Position numbers and translations under genes: made by a program
In this document: positions 24,567 to 33,493 of the stretch, piece by piece
How the letters are laid out: the number at the start of each line of letters is the position of its first letter
How positions within the stretch are numbered: position 1 is the stretch's first letter
Notes under the pieces: generated by a model
What the model was told of the DNA's origin: nothing
The model's database searches: none
Seen by the model: only the letters and a program-made list of their open reading frames with translations
NCBI RefSeq assembly: GCF_025938155.1
Contig: NZ_JAPCZG010000014.1
Location: 1-64,000 of the forward strand
Direction: 5' to 3'
Source: Novosphingobium sp. KCTC 2891
Lineage (GTDB): Bacteria; Pseudomonadota; Alphaproteobacteria; Sphingomonadales; Sphingomonadaceae
Length of the DNA stretch: 64,000 nt

Positions 24567-26039
24567 ATGACCCTGTCCATCCCTACCGTCCATCTCCATC
24601 TCGGCCATGATCAGCGCAACAGCGGCAGCGGCGGCACCCGCACGCATGTCCATCCGGTCAGCGGCAAAGCCATCGCCGAAATCCCGCTGGCGGGGCCTGC
24701 CGAAATCGATGCCGCCGTGGCCAGCGCGCAGGCCGCACGCGACGGCTGGCGCCGCACCGCGCCCGATGCGCGCGGCGTGATGCTGACCCGGCTGGCCGAC
24801 CTGCTGCTGGAAAAGAAGGCCGAATTTGCGCAGATGGCCGCGCTCGACGGCGGCACCCCGCTGATGCAGGGCGAACGCGGGGTTGAAGTGGCGGCCGGCT
24901 GGATCCGCTATTACGCGGGCTGGTGCGACAAGCTGACCGGCGACCTGATGAGCACGTTCGACACGCGCGGCGAGTTTTCCTATTCCGTGCCCGAGCCGAT
25001 CGGCATCGTCGGCATCATCAACACCTGGAACGGGCCGCTGATCGGGCTGGGCATGAAAGTCGGCCCGGCGCTGGCGGCAGGCAACTGCGTGATCGTCAAG
25101 CCGGCCGAAATCACCCCGTTCGCGCCCGAACTGTTCGCGCAGTGCTGCAAGGCGGTGGGCATCCCCGATGGCGTGCTATCGATCCTGCCCGGCACCGGCG
25201 AGGCCGGCGAGGCCATCGTGCGCCACCCCGACATTCGCAAGATCAGCTTTACCGGCGGGCCGATCACCGCGCGCAAGATCCTGGCCGCCGCCGCCGAGCA
25301 GATCAAGCCGACCGTGATGGAACTGGGTGGCAAGTCGGCCAGCCTCGTGTTCCCCGATTGCGACTTGCAGGCCGCCGCCGAGCGTGCGGTGTTCTGGACC
25401 ATCGGCTGCCTTGCTGGGCAAGGCTGCGCCCTGCCCACGCGGCAGGTCGTCCATGCCGACATCTACGACGAATTCGTGGCGCGCATGGTGGCCATTGCCA
25501 AGCAGTTCAAGGTCGGTGACCCGATGGAGCCGGGCGTGATGGTCGGCCCGGTGATCAGCGCCGCCGCGGTCGAGCGCATCACCGGCATGTTCGACCGGGC
25601 CCGCGCCGACAATGCCTGCACCTTCCTGATGGGCGGCCAGCGCGCGGGGGGCGAGCTGGCCAACGGCAACTACATCGAGCCGACAATCCTGGTCGATGTC
25701 GATCCCGATCACGAGATCGCACAAGTAGAGATCTTCGGCCCGGCGGTCGCCATCCTCAAGTTCCACACCGAGGACGAGGCTATCGCGATCGCCAACAACA
25801 GTGCCTATGGCCTCGCCGCCTATATCCAGTCCAACGACTTGCAGCGCGTCCACCGTATCGCCGAGCGGCTTCATGCGGGTGGCGTCTATGTCAACGGCGG
25901 CTTCCAGATCAATTCGCACACGCCGTTCGGCGGGGTCGGAATTTCGGGCTTCGGCAAGGAAGGCGGCAAGGCCGGGATCGACGAATTCCTCCACTACAAG
26001 ACCGTCACCATCGGTGTCGGCGCGCCGATCTTCGGCTAA
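24567..26039 (+). CDS. Aldehyde dehydrogenase (NAD(P)+)
   Basis: This 490-residue aldehyde dehydrogenase oxidises an aldehyde to a carboxylate. It shows NTWNGPLIGLGMKVGPALAA, VKPAEITPFAP, the nucleotide-binding SFTGGPITARKI, the general-base Glu in VMELGGKSA and the catalytic Cys in AGQGCALPTRQ. The ATG at 24567 follows CCGGAG. It lies 58 bases after the P450 gene and 11 before the next SDR gene, forming one operon. It probably oxidises the aldehyde arising from the P450 product. Confidence 0.93.
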   Translation: MTLSIPTVHLHLGHDQRNSGSGGTRTHVHPVSGKAIAEIPLAGPAEIDAAVASAQAARDGWRRTAPDARGVMLTRLADLLLEKKAEFAQMAALDGGTPLMQGERGVEVAAGWIRYYAGWCDKLTGDLMSTFDTRGEFSYSVPEPIGIVGIINTWNGPLIGLGMKVGPALAAGNCVIVKPAEITPFAPELFAQCCKAVGIPDGVLSILPGTGEAGEAIVRHPDIRKISFTGGPITARKILAAAAEQIKPTVMELGGKSASLVFPDCDLQAAAERAVFWTIGCLAGQGCALPTRQVVHADIYDEFVARMVAIAKQFKVGDPMEPGVMVGPVISAAAVERITGMFDRARADNACTFLMGGQRAGGELANGNYIEPTILVDVDPDHEIAQVEIFGPAVAILKFHTEDEAIAIANNSAYGLAAYIQSNDLQRVHRIAERLHAGGVYVNGGFQINSHTPFGGVGISGFGKEGGKAGIDEFLHYKTVTIGVGAPIFG

Positions 26040-26050
26040 AAGGGACCCAC

Positions 26051-26842
26051 ATGATGACTGATTTCACCAACGATTCCTTCCGGCTGGACGGCAAGGTCGC
26101 GATCGTGACCGGCGCCGGCGGGCGCGGCAATTCGATCGGGCGCGCCTATGCGGTGGCGCTCGCCCATGCCGGGGCCAGCGTGGTCGTCGCCGACATCAAC
26201 GGTGCAGGCGCACAGGCCGTGGCCGACGAGATCACGGCCAGTGGCGGCAGCGCCACGGTGGTGCAGGTCGACATTACCGACACCGCCTCGGTCGAGGCGC
26301 TGGCCGCAGCTGCTGCGGCCGCGTTCGGCGGGATCGACATCCTCGTCAACAATGCCGCGCTGATGGTCGAGATCGTCGACAAGCCGCTGATCCAGACCGA
26401 CCGCGCCCGCTTCGACAAGGGAATCGCGGTGAACCTGTGGGGCGCGATCAACTGCGCGCAAGTGATGGCGCCCCGCATGGCGGCACGCGGTGGCGGGGCG
26501 ATCGTCAACCAGCTGTCGGCAGGGGCGTTTCCGGCGCAGACGTTCTATGGCGTCACCAAGATCGCGCTGCTGGGCGCGACCACCGCGCTCGCCACCGAAC
26601 TGGGGCCGCAGGGCATCCGCGTCAACGCCATCGGGCCGGGCATGACCAAGACCGATGCCGGACTGGCGCTGACTCCCGACGACAGCCCGCTGGTGCAGTA
26701 TGTCGAAGCGCGCACCCCCATCCAGGGCCGCGATACGCCCGATGCGCTGTGCGGCGCGCTGCTGCTGCTGGTGTCGGATGCCGGGCGCTGGATGACCGGG
26801 CAAGTGCTCAACGTCGATGGCGGCTGGGTGATGCGCAATTGA
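26051..26842 (+). CDS. SDR-family oxidoreductase
   Basis: This 263-residue SDR has AIVTGAGGRGNSIGRAYAVA with an unusual Arg-Gly-Asn insertion in the glycine loop, an Asp after strand two (VVVADINGAG) favouring NAD(H), LVNNAALM, and catalytic NQLSAG...FYGVTKIAL. Tandem ATGs at 26051 and 26054 are both possible; an AAGGGA precedes them. It is third in the P450-ALDH operon and probably performs the intermediate alcohol-to-aldehyde or ketone step. Confidence 0.87.
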   Translation: MMTDFTNDSFRLDGKVAIVTGAGGRGNSIGRAYAVALAHAGASVVVADINGAGAQAVADEITASGGSATVVQVDITDTASVEALAAAAAAAFGGIDILVNNAALMVEIVDKPLIQTDRARFDKGIAVNLWGAINCAQVMAPRMAARGGGAIVNQLSAGAFPAQTFYGVTKIALLGATTALATELGPQGIRVNAIGPGMTKTDAGLALTPDDSPLVQYVEARTPIQGRDTPDALCGALLLLVSDAGRWMTGQVLNVDGGWVMRN

Positions 26843-26851
26843 GGGCGCAGC

Positions 26852-26879
26852 AAATAACTTGACGATTAGTCAGTTATTT
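26852..26879 (+). promoter_or_regulatory. TGAC-N5-GTCA motif (site 1) within a larger inverted repeat
   Basis: The core TGACGATTAGTCA (26860-26872) is embedded in a near-palindrome with arms AAATAACTTGAC and GTCAGTTATTT. It lies in the 102-base gap before the SDR at 26945. The TTGAC and TCAGTTATT flanks match the site at 41163 read on the other strand. Confidence 0.65.
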
Positions 26880-26944
26880 GGTTGGCGAGGGGTGTGATCC
26901 GGTCCGTGATGCCCGGCTTCGTTAAGACCATGCGGGAGAGTGCG

Positions 26945-27775
26945 ATGTCGGCCGATATTCTGGGGTACGCGGGCAAGCGAGTGGTGGTGATCGGGTGCTT
27001 TTCGGGCACCGGCGAAGCCTGCGCGCGCCAGCTCGTGGCGCTGGGCGCGCACGTGCATGGGGCCGACATCAAGCCTTCGCCGGTCGAAGGGCTGGCCTCG
27101 TTCACCACGGTCGACTTGCGCGATCCGGCGTCGATCGTGGCCGGCGTGGCGAGCATCGGCGGCGACGTGGACGCGCTGTTCAACGTCTCGGGCCTGCCGC
27201 AGACTTTTCCGGCCGAGGACGTGGTCACGGTCAATTTCCTCGGCATCCGCCTGTGGACGCAGGCGTGGCTGCCGCACATCCGCGCGGGCGGCGCGATTGT
27301 CACCGTGTCGTCGCTGGCGGGGATGCGCTACCTGATGCGCCAGCCGCTGTTGAAGGAACTGATAGACCACACCGATTTCGATGCGGCGCGCGCGTGGTAT
27401 ACCGCCAATGCCGACCGCGCCGGCGATCCCTACACCCTGTCCAAGGAAGCCATCAACACCTGGACGCAGCAGTTGGGGCCGGAGCTGATGGCGCGCGACA
27501 TCCGCATCAACGCTACAATGCCCAGCCCGATCGACACGCCGATGTTGCAGGATTTCCGCAAGGTGGCGGGCGATGCCGTGCTGGGCGCCTTCGCCAAGGC
27601 CAAGGGGCGCTTTTCATCGGCGCTGGAACAGGCATTGCCGCTGATCCTGCTCAACAGCGATGCCGCGCGCTTCATCAGCGGCACGTGCCTGCCGGTCGAT
27701 GCCGGGCTATCGGGCGGCCTTGCCACCGGCGTGCTGAGCATGGAGCAATTGATGGCCGACGCGGCCGCCGGCTGA
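26945..27775 (+). CDS. SDR related to 3-alpha-hydroxysteroid dehydrogenase/carbonyl reductase
   Basis: This 276-residue SDR has the layout of 3-alpha-hydroxysteroid dehydrogenase/carbonyl reductases: short cofactor loop VVVIGCFSGTGEACARQL, Asp-containing VHGADIKP, FNVSGLP, TVSSLAG, a roughly 30-residue insertion, then DPYTLSKEAINTW (Tyr-x3-Lys) and SPIDTPMLQDF. The start at 26945 has GGGAGAG upstream. It has its own upstream palindrome at 26852 and ends five bases from the convergent TetR gene. A hydroxyl/keto conversion on a ring substrate is plausible but inferred. Confidence 0.82.
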   Translation: MSADILGYAGKRVVVIGCFSGTGEACARQLVALGAHVHGADIKPSPVEGLASFTTVDLRDPASIVAGVASIGGDVDALFNVSGLPQTFPAEDVVTVNFLGIRLWTQAWLPHIRAGGAIVTVSSLAGMRYLMRQPLLKELIDHTDFDAARAWYTANADRAGDPYTLSKEAINTWTQQLGPELMARDIRINATMPSPIDTPMLQDFRKVAGDAVLGAFAKAKGRFSSALEQALPLILLNSDAARFISGTCLPVDAGLSGGLATGVLSMEQLMADAAAG

Positions 27776-27780
27776 GCCGG

Positions 27781-28467
27781 TCAGAGCCGGCTGCCAAGCA
27801 TGGTCGCGACGGTCAGCGCGGCCGCAGCGCGCAGCGAATCGTAGGATATGTCATCGTCTTCCTGCGTCAGCGGCCCGATCGCGGCGAGGCGCTCGAGCAT
27901 CATCAGGATTGTCCCCGCACACGCGCGCGGCTTGAGCTCGGCCGGGATCAGCCCTTCCGCCTGCGCACGCTCGATCTGCGACGATAGCGCCGCCATGACC
28001 GGTCGCGCGGCATCCATGCGCGCGTGGTAGAACCGCGTGTCGCCTTCCTCTGCCGCCATGTTCCGCACGCGAAAGACGGTGCGGTGCCGGTTCCACAGCC
28101 CGCAATAGGCATCGACGAAAGCCCTCGCCTGACCCGTAGCTTCGGGCGCGAGCCAATCGCGCGCGATCAACGCCTCGATTTCCGGCGAGGTCTGCGGGGC
28201 ATCCGCCAGTGCGGCGAGCACAACTTCGGGAACACCGGGGAAATAGACGTAGAACGTGGCGGGCGAGGTTTTGGCCGCGCGTGCCACGTCCGCCACCGAC
28301 ACATCGCGCAAGCCGTGCGTTTCGAGCAGTTCGACCGTCGCGTCGATCAGGGCTTTGCGCGTGCGTTCGCCTTTCGAGCCGATCTTCTGGCCGTGCTGGT
28401 TGTAGCGTGCGGTGCGCTGGCGCGACGGGAACGGGGTGGTGGCATCGACCGGATCGGTCATGGGCAT
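27781..28467 (-). CDS. TetR-family transcriptional regulator
   Basis: This 228-residue TetR protein has SKGERTRKALIDATVELLET, DVSVADVARAAKTSPATFY and VYFPGVPEVVLAALA. The basic N-terminal tail (RQRTARYNQHGQKIGSKG) is longer than usual. Start candidates are 28467 and 28461 (both ATG). It is divergent from the SDR at 28569, and TGACATAGCGTCA lies between them. The same motif recurs at 26860, 30518 and 41163, so this protein is the likeliest regulator of the inner catabolic module. Confidence 0.88.
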   Translation of the reverse strand: MPMTDPVDATTPFPSRQRTARYNQHGQKIGSKGERTRKALIDATVELLETHGLRDVSVADVARAAKTSPATFYVYFPGVPEVVLAALADAPQTSPEIEALIARDWLAPEATGQARAFVDAYCGLWNRHRTVFRVRNMAAEEGDTRFYHARMDAARPVMAALSSQIERAQAEGLIPAELKPRACAGTILMMLERLAAIGPLTQEDDDISYDSLRAAAALTVATMLGSRL

Positions 28468-28527
28468 CCTGAAGGCTGGAGCGATTTTGCCCCTCTTGGC
28501 ACGACAGCTTGCCTCGGCGCAAGAAAC

Positions 28528-28540
28528 TGACATAGCGTCA
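28528..28540. promoter_or_regulatory. TGAC-N5-GTCA motif (site 2)
   Basis: TGACATAGCGTCA, perfect four-base arms, in the 101-base gap between the divergent TetR (start 28467) and SDR (start 28569) genes. It is followed by ATCATCAA, which repeats half of the motif. Confidence 0.65.
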
Positions 28541-28568
28541 ATCATCAAGATGGATCGGGGAGGCCACG

Positions 28569-29345
28569 ATGCAGCAACTCGAAGGCAAGGTCGCACTCGT
28601 CACCGGGGCGTCGAAGGGCATGGGACGGCAGTTCGTGGCGGCGCTGGTCGAGGCCGGGATGCAGGTGGTCTGCCTGGCCCGCCCTTCCCCCGAATTCGAC
28701 ACGCTGACCGACGAATTCGGCAGCGCGGTGAAATCGATCGCATGTGACGTGGCAGACCCCACGGCGGTCACCACCGCGCTCGAACAGGGCGTGAGCGCGT
28801 TTGGCCGGCTGGATGTGCTGGTCAACAACGCCGCGATCTACCACCCGTTCGCCTTCGAGCACGGTAGCGACGCGCTGATCCGGCAGCACGTCGAGGTCAA
28901 CGTGCTGGGCGTGGCCTGGGCGATCCGCGCAGCCATTCCCCACTTGCGACGCACGCGCGGGCAGATCGTGACGATTTCCAGCGAAAGCGTGCGCCTGCCG
29001 TTCCCGATGCTGGCGCTGTACGCCGCGACCAAGGCGGCGGTCGAAACCTTGTCCGAAGGCTTGCGCGAAGAACTGCGCAGTGAAGGCATCCGCCTCACCG
29101 TGCTGCGCTCGGGCTCGGTATCGGGCAGCAGCGGGGGCGACGGCTGGTCGGACGAGACGCGACAGGCCTTCTTCGGCAAGATTGTCGAGACCGGCCATGC
29201 CGCGATGAGCGGCACCCCCGCGTCGCCCCGGTCCATGGCGCAAGGGCTGGTCGCCGTGCTGGCGCTGCCACACGACGTCAGCGTCGATCTGGTGGAACTG
29301 CGCGCGGCCGAACCGGGCCTGCCGGACGGCGCGCGCCAGATTTAG
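28569..29345 (+). CDS. SDR-family oxidoreductase
   Basis: This 258-residue SDR has ALVTGASKGMGRQFVAAL, LVNNAAIYHPF, catalytic TISSESVRLP...LYAATKAAV and a C-terminal half rich in basic residues. An Arg in CLARPSPE after strand two suggests NADP(H). GGGGAGG precedes the ATG. It is divergently transcribed from a TetR gene and ends one base before the convergent AttH-like gene stop region. The substrate is not evident. Confidence 0.85.
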   Translation: MQQLEGKVALVTGASKGMGRQFVAALVEAGMQVVCLARPSPEFDTLTDEFGSAVKSIACDVADPTAVTTALEQGVSAFGRLDVLVNNAAIYHPFAFEHGSDALIRQHVEVNVLGVAWAIRAAIPHLRRTRGQIVTISSESVRLPFPMLALYAATKAAVETLSEGLREELRSEGIRLTVLRSGSVSGSSGGDGWSDETRQAFFGKIVETGHAAMSGTPASPRSMAQGLVAVLALPHDVSVDLVELRAAEPGLPDGARQI

Positions 29346-29346
29346 G

Positions 29347-30423
29347 TCATCGCGGCGCGCGCAAGGCGTGGAGCATCCTCTGGAAGTGGCGAGGGTTCCA
29401 CACGTCCTGATCTTCGCCCCAGCCGATCTTGCCGTCGAAATCCCAGCGGAACAACTGGTTGGTGCCGTATCCAGCCTCGCTCATGCGGCTGATGGCGGTG
29501 CCTTCGGCCACCATAGTGCGGCCAAGATCGTCGGTCATTTCGACCTGCATGTGGCTGCACCAGCCGGTGCGGGGATCGCGGAAGGCCCGCATCCGCGACT
29601 TTGCACCGTCGAGATTACCATAGACGCCGTCGCGCAGCAGATAGCCGCCGTTCATCGGGCTCCACCCTTGGGCATCCCCGTCCTGCGAGCGGACAAAGCC
29701 AAGGAAGCCGCTGTCCGCATCGGCGTGGCCGAAAATGTACTGGATGCGCCCGCGACCGCGTTCGCGTTCGATTTCGCGCCAGCGGGCGCCGCCGGGCTGG
29801 CTGACCCGGTCGAGATCGCTGGCATAGGTCTGCTTGCGGCTTTGCGCGTATGGACCGCCGCGCGGCCCCCAGGTGCGATCGCGCACGCTCCACGAATCGA
29901 TCGGGATCGCCTCGCCTTCCAGTGTCAGCGTGCCTTCGATACGGCCCAACTGATCGTAATGCGGCGTGTGGATGAAGGGCGGTTCGCCGGGTTCGAAGCG
30001 GCGCGGCGGATGCGCACCGGTGAACACGAAATCGAGCCCGAAATCGCGTTCGGGATCGGCATAGTGCAAATGGTACTTCATCCCCGGCTCCAGCATCTTC
30101 AGGCTGTAGCCGCCACCGGGAAAGGTGATGTCGCGCAAGTCCGGGTTATCCGGCATCGCGACCTCCTCGACCTTCTTATAGTAGGCCATGCGGGTCGGGT
30201 CCCAGCCGCGTTCGTCCCACAGGAATATCCGCCAGGTCACCGTCTTGCGGTTCGGGTAATAGGGCGTGTGGATCCAGCAGCCAATCTTGCGTTCGGGGAC
30301 GTTGAACGACCACCAGTTCGTCTCGGTCTCGTAGGGATCGTCGGACAGCGGGTGGTAGCAATCATCCTCGGGGCGGAACGCATAGGGATCGCTCAACCGG
30401 GTATCGTCGGCATTCTGGGGCAT
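29347..30423 (-). CDS. AttH/CrtC-like lipocalin-fold protein of unknown function
   Basis: This 358-residue protein is rich in Trp and Tyr with alternating beta-strand patterns, and has WSVRDRTWGPRGG near its centre. That motif is seen in two-barrel proteins related to AttH and carotenoid hydratase CrtC (recent DUF7064/7065 families). It has no signal peptide. The ATG at 30423 has GAGAG upstream and is preferred over 30444. Members recur beside terpenoid or steroid degradation genes, so a hydration or ligand-binding role on a hydrophobic molecule is plausible but unproven. It is divergent from the DUF35/thiolase pair and shares the TGAC-N5 site at 30518. Confidence 0.6.
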   Translation of the reverse strand: MPQNADDTRLSDPYAFRPEDDCYHPLSDDPYETETNWWSFNVPERKIGCWIHTPYYPNRKTVTWRIFLWDERGWDPTRMAYYKKVEEVAMPDNPDLRDITFPGGGYSLKMLEPGMKYHLHYADPERDFGLDFVFTGAHPPRRFEPGEPPFIHTPHYDQLGRIEGTLTLEGEAIPIDSWSVRDRTWGPRGGPYAQSRKQTYASDLDRVSQPGGARWREIERERGRGRIQYIFGHADADSGFLGFVRSQDGDAQGWSPMNGGYLLRDGVYGNLDGAKSRMRAFRDPRTGWCSHMQVEMTDDLGRTMVAEGTAISRMSEAGYGTNQLFRWDFDGKIGWGEDQDVWNPRHFQRMLHALRAPR

Positions 30424-30517
30424 CGAGTCTCTCGCAAAAATCATGGTGATCGCACATGAAGGTAAACGTAGTTATACACGTTGCAAGCGTGAAGCGCTTG
30501 CCATCCCCTGAGATAAT

Positions 30518-30530
30518 TGACATATCATCA
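30518..30530. promoter_or_regulatory. TGAC-N5-ATCA motif (site 3)
   Basis: TGACATATCATCA within AATTGACATATCATCAATAA, in the 142-base gap between the divergent AttH-like gene (start 30423) and the DUF35 gene (start 30566). It differs from the 41163 site at one core position. Confidence 0.65.
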
Positions 30531-30565
30531 ATAATTATTCCATTGGCATCGCCCGGAGAAGACTT

Positions 30566-30985
30566 GTGCGCCCCTTGCCCGAATTGACCGCCGAAAGCTC
30601 CGCCTTCTGGACCGGTGGTGAACGCGGAGACCTGATGATCGCGTTCTGCGATGCCTGCGCGCGGGCAATCCATCCCCCACAGGTCGTGTGCCCCACCTGC
30701 CTTTCGCGCAGCGTCACCGCGCGCGCGGTTGCAGGCACCGGAACGGTCTACACCTGCACCGTCAACCACCAGCCGTGGGTGCCCGACATGCAGGTGCCAT
30801 TCGCGATTGCGGTGGTCGATGTCGATGGCGCGCCCGGCATACGAGTAACCGCGCCGGTCACGGGCGGCGACCCCGCCGCCGTGCGGATCGGCCAGCGCAT
30901 GGCGATCCGCTTCGAACCGGCCGACGGCGTGTGGCTGCCGCTGTGGCACAGGCTTGGCCATGATCCGGACGGGGAGGGCGCGTGA
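30566..30985 (+). CDS. DUF35 OB-fold/zinc-ribbon protein (second thiolase partner)
   Basis: This 139-residue DUF35 protein has zinc-ribbon Cys28, Cys31, Cys42 and Cys45 (CDAC, CPTC) and the OB-fold segment GTGTVYTCTV with VVDVDGAPGIRV. It starts with GTG at 30566 after CGGAGAAG. Its TGA overlaps the next gene's ATG (TGATG), the tight linkage expected for a subunit of a DUF35-thiolase complex. It parallels the pair at 9355-11015, but sequence differences suggest a separate substrate or step. Confidence 0.87.
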   Translation: MRPLPELTAESSAFWTGGERGDLMIAFCDACARAIHPPQVVCPTCLSRSVTARAVAGTGTVYTCTVNHQPWVPDMQVPFAIAVVDVDGAPGIRVTAPVTGGDPAAVRIGQRMAIRFEPADGVWLPLWHRLGHDPDGEGA

Positions 30986-32157
30986 TGGCCATGGCCAAGG
31001 CAACGATCACCGGCACCGGCATGTCCGACATCGGCCGCAACACCCATCGCCCGGCCATGCATCATCTGGCCGAAGCGACCGAGCGCGCGCTGGCCCGCGC
31101 CGGGCTGACGCTGGCGGATATCGACGGTCTCTGCACCTATCCCGGCAAGGCAGACAATTCGCCCGGCATGTCGCCGCTGGGCACAGGCGAAGTGCGAGGC
31201 GCACTCGGCCTGCAAACGCGATGGCACTGCGCCGTGCCCGATGGCCCGGCGCAGATGGCCCCGATCATGGTCGCCGCCATGGCGGTGATGACCGGGCAGG
31301 CACGCCATGTGCTGTGCTTTCGCGCGCTGACCGAAAGTTCGTCGCAAGGCGTAGGGCGCCGCGCCAGCGTGGCAGGCGCGGGCAAGGCGCAGATCGGCGG
31401 CTGGCTGAGCTGGCTGGTGCCGGTGGGCGCGATGTCGGCGGCCAACTGGGCGGGCTGGATGGCCACTCGCTATTTCCACGAATTCGGCATGACGCGCGAC
31501 CATCTGGGCATGGTGGCCACCGGCCAGCGCGCGTTTGCGCTGGCCAACCCCGCCGCCGTGATGCGCAAGCCGCTGACCCTGGAGGACTATCACGCCGCGC
31601 GGATGATCTCCGACCCGCTCGGCCTGTTTGATTGCGACGTGCCGATCGATGGCGCGGCGGTGGTGATCGTCTCTGCCGCCGATGCCGCGGCCGATTGCCG
31701 CCTGCCGCCGTTGCGGATCGAGGCGATGGGATCGGCATTGCGCTCGTCTGAAAGCTGGGACCAGCGCCCCGACCTCACCACCATGGGCGCGCACGATGCC
31801 GCCGCAGACTTGTGGGCGCGCACCGATTTCAAGCCGGGCAATGCCGATGTGCTGGCGCTCTACGACGGGTTCTCGATCTTCGTGCCGCTGTGGCTCGAAG
31901 CCTTGGGATTCTGCGGGCATGGCGAAGCCAAGGACTTCATCACGGCGGGGAACATCGGGCCGGGCGGACGCTTTCCCGTCAACACCGGCGGCGGGCAGTT
32001 GTCGGGCGGGCGCCTCCACGGCTTCGGCCTGCTGCACGAAGCCTGCCTGCAATTGTGGGGCGAGGCGGACGGGCGGCAGGTAGCCGATGCACGCACCGCC
32101 GTGTGCGGCATGGGCGGTGGGTTCATTGCCGGAGCGATGCTGCTCAACCGCGACTGA
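30985..32157 (+). CDS. Thiolase-like (Ltp2-type) protein, second copy
   Basis: This 390-residue thiolase-superfamily protein keeps the C-terminal landmarks ALYDGFSIFVPLWLEALGFC and VNTGGGQLSGGRLHGF. The usual nucleophile Cys loop is replaced by VPDGPAQMAPIMVAAM, so thiolysis by the standard mechanism is unlikely. Ltp2-type retro-aldol cleavage of a beta-hydroxyacyl-CoA is the best guess. ATG at 30985 overlaps the DUF35 stop. Its 3' end overlaps the convergent amidohydrolase_3 gene by 14 bases. Confidence 0.85.
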   Translation: MAMAKATITGTGMSDIGRNTHRPAMHHLAEATERALARAGLTLADIDGLCTYPGKADNSPGMSPLGTGEVRGALGLQTRWHCAVPDGPAQMAPIMVAAMAVMTGQARHVLCFRALTESSSQGVGRRASVAGAGKAQIGGWLSWLVPVGAMSAANWAGWMATRYFHEFGMTRDHLGMVATGQRAFALANPAAVMRKPLTLEDYHAARMISDPLGLFDCDVPIDGAAVVIVSAADAAADCRLPPLRIEAMGSALRSSESWDQRPDLTTMGAHDAAADLWARTDFKPGNADVLALYDGFSIFVPLWLEALGFCGHGEAKDFITAGNIGPGGRFPVNTGGGQLSGGRLHGFGLLHEACLQLWGEADGRQVADARTAVCGMGGGFIAGAMLLNRD

Positions 32158-33493
32158 AGGCGACCTCCCCCCCGATCAGGGTGCGCTGCACGCGCTCTGC
32201 GGTCAGGTCAGCGAACACTTCGACCATAGTCCCGGCGCAGACGATCAGGTCGGCCGGCGCACCCGGCGCGATTGTCCCGGCGCAATAGAGCGCCAGCGCG
32301 GCAGACGCGGACAGCCGCTCGTCGGGGGCGAGCACATGGCCGTCCGCCGTCCTGCGATCGCGCGCGCTGCGCATCCCGAGCCAGGGATCGACACCGGCGT
32401 ACGGCGCATCGGACCCGGCCCGCAGCGCAATGCCCGCGCGCGCGAGGCTGGCGGCGGGATAGAGCTCCGCGTGCTGCTCTGCCGCGATGGTGGCGCGGTA
32501 GCGGTCGCCGCGATCGTGGAGGAAAGCGGGGTTGGTCACCACCGTCAACCCGGCCGCGGCAATCTCGGGCACAAAGCTTGCCGGGATCATCCCGCCATGC
32601 TCGATCCGGTCACCGGGCTGTGCGCCACCGCCGATGGCGAGCGCGGCAAGGAACAGCGCGAGTTCGCCTTCCGTAACGCAATGCGCGGCAACCGCACGCC
32701 CGGCATGGCGCGCCCAGGAAATGCGTGCGGCCAGTGCGTCGGGTTGTGGCGGGGCGGCCTCGTCGATCAGCAGTTTCAGCGGCCCCAGCGTGTAGCCTGC
32801 TCCGCGGCCTCCTGCCCCACTGCCCAGCGCCTCGCTGCCCATCAGCACCAGTCGCTGCGGCAGCGCCCCCACCAGCAGCCCCGCCTCGACCGGGCCATTG
32901 TGCGCGCCGGCGTCGGTCAGCGCAGTCAGGCCGAGCGCGGCCAGTTCTCCGCCGAGCACGGCGAGGTCCGGCACCGCTTGCGGCAACGCGGCGGCGAGCC
33001 ACTGGTCCTCGCGCCAGAACCGCCCGGTGGCGCGCCCGCTGGCGTCGCGTTCGGCACCGCGCGGCAGCGCCCGATCGACCAGCAGCGCCAACGCGGCGGA
33101 GTTGAGCACGCGCAGGGCGCCGGTGCGGTCGGCCAGGCGGAGCGGGCGGTCGGGCGACCAACGATCAAGCAGCGCGGCATCGGGAAGGCCCGCCGCGCGT
33201 TCGTCATAGTCGGTCGCGCGCAGCCAAGGGCCGGGCGGCGCGGCGGCCAGTGCGGCGTGTACGGCATCGGCCGTGACGAGGCCCGCCAGACTGACCGAAT
33301 GGCGGCGCGCGGCCAGCGCCAGCAGGTGCAGGTGGTGGTCGTGCAGGCCGGGCAGGAGGACGCCGCCGCGCCCGTCGATCTCGTCATCGCCCCGGGGCAA
33401 GCGGGGACCGACCGCAGCGATCCGGCCATCGGCCAGCGCAACATCGACCAGCGCCCCGCCCCACGGGCGCACCGCGCGCAGCACCAGCGTCAC
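32144..33493 (-). CDS. Amidohydrolase family 3 protein (YtcJ-like)
   Basis: This 449-residue metal-dependent hydrolase has the N-terminal metal motif LLPGLHDHHLHLLALAARRH (His-x-His), a late VAAHCVTEGEL, DRIEHGGMI and AGSDAPYAGVDPW with the catalytic Asp. Family members cleave amides, lactams or related bonds. It uses a GTG start at 33493 that overlaps the previous gene's stop (GTGA), so it is translated with the operon. Members are typically about 530 residues, so this is a short version. It is the last gene of the eight-gene operon 41113-32144. Confidence 0.82.
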   Translation of the reverse strand: MTLVLRAVRPWGGALVDVALADGRIAAVGPRLPRGDDEIDGRGGVLLPGLHDHHLHLLALAARRHSVSLAGLVTADAVHAALAAAPPGPWLRATDYDERAAGLPDAALLDRWSPDRPLRLADRTGALRVLNSAALALLVDRALPRGAERDASGRATGRFWREDQWLAAALPQAVPDLAVLGGELAALGLTALTDAGAHNGPVEAGLLVGALPQRLVLMGSEALGSGAGGRGAGYTLGPLKLLIDEAAPPQPDALAARISWARHAGRAVAAHCVTEGELALFLAALAIGGGAQPGDRIEHGGMIPASFVPEIAAAGLTVVTNPAFLHDRGDRYRATIAAEQHAELYPAASLARAGIALRAGSDAPYAGVDPWLGMRSARDRRTADGHVLAPDERLSASAALALYCAGTIAPGAPADLIVCAGTMVEVFADLTAERVQRTLIGGEVAFSRG

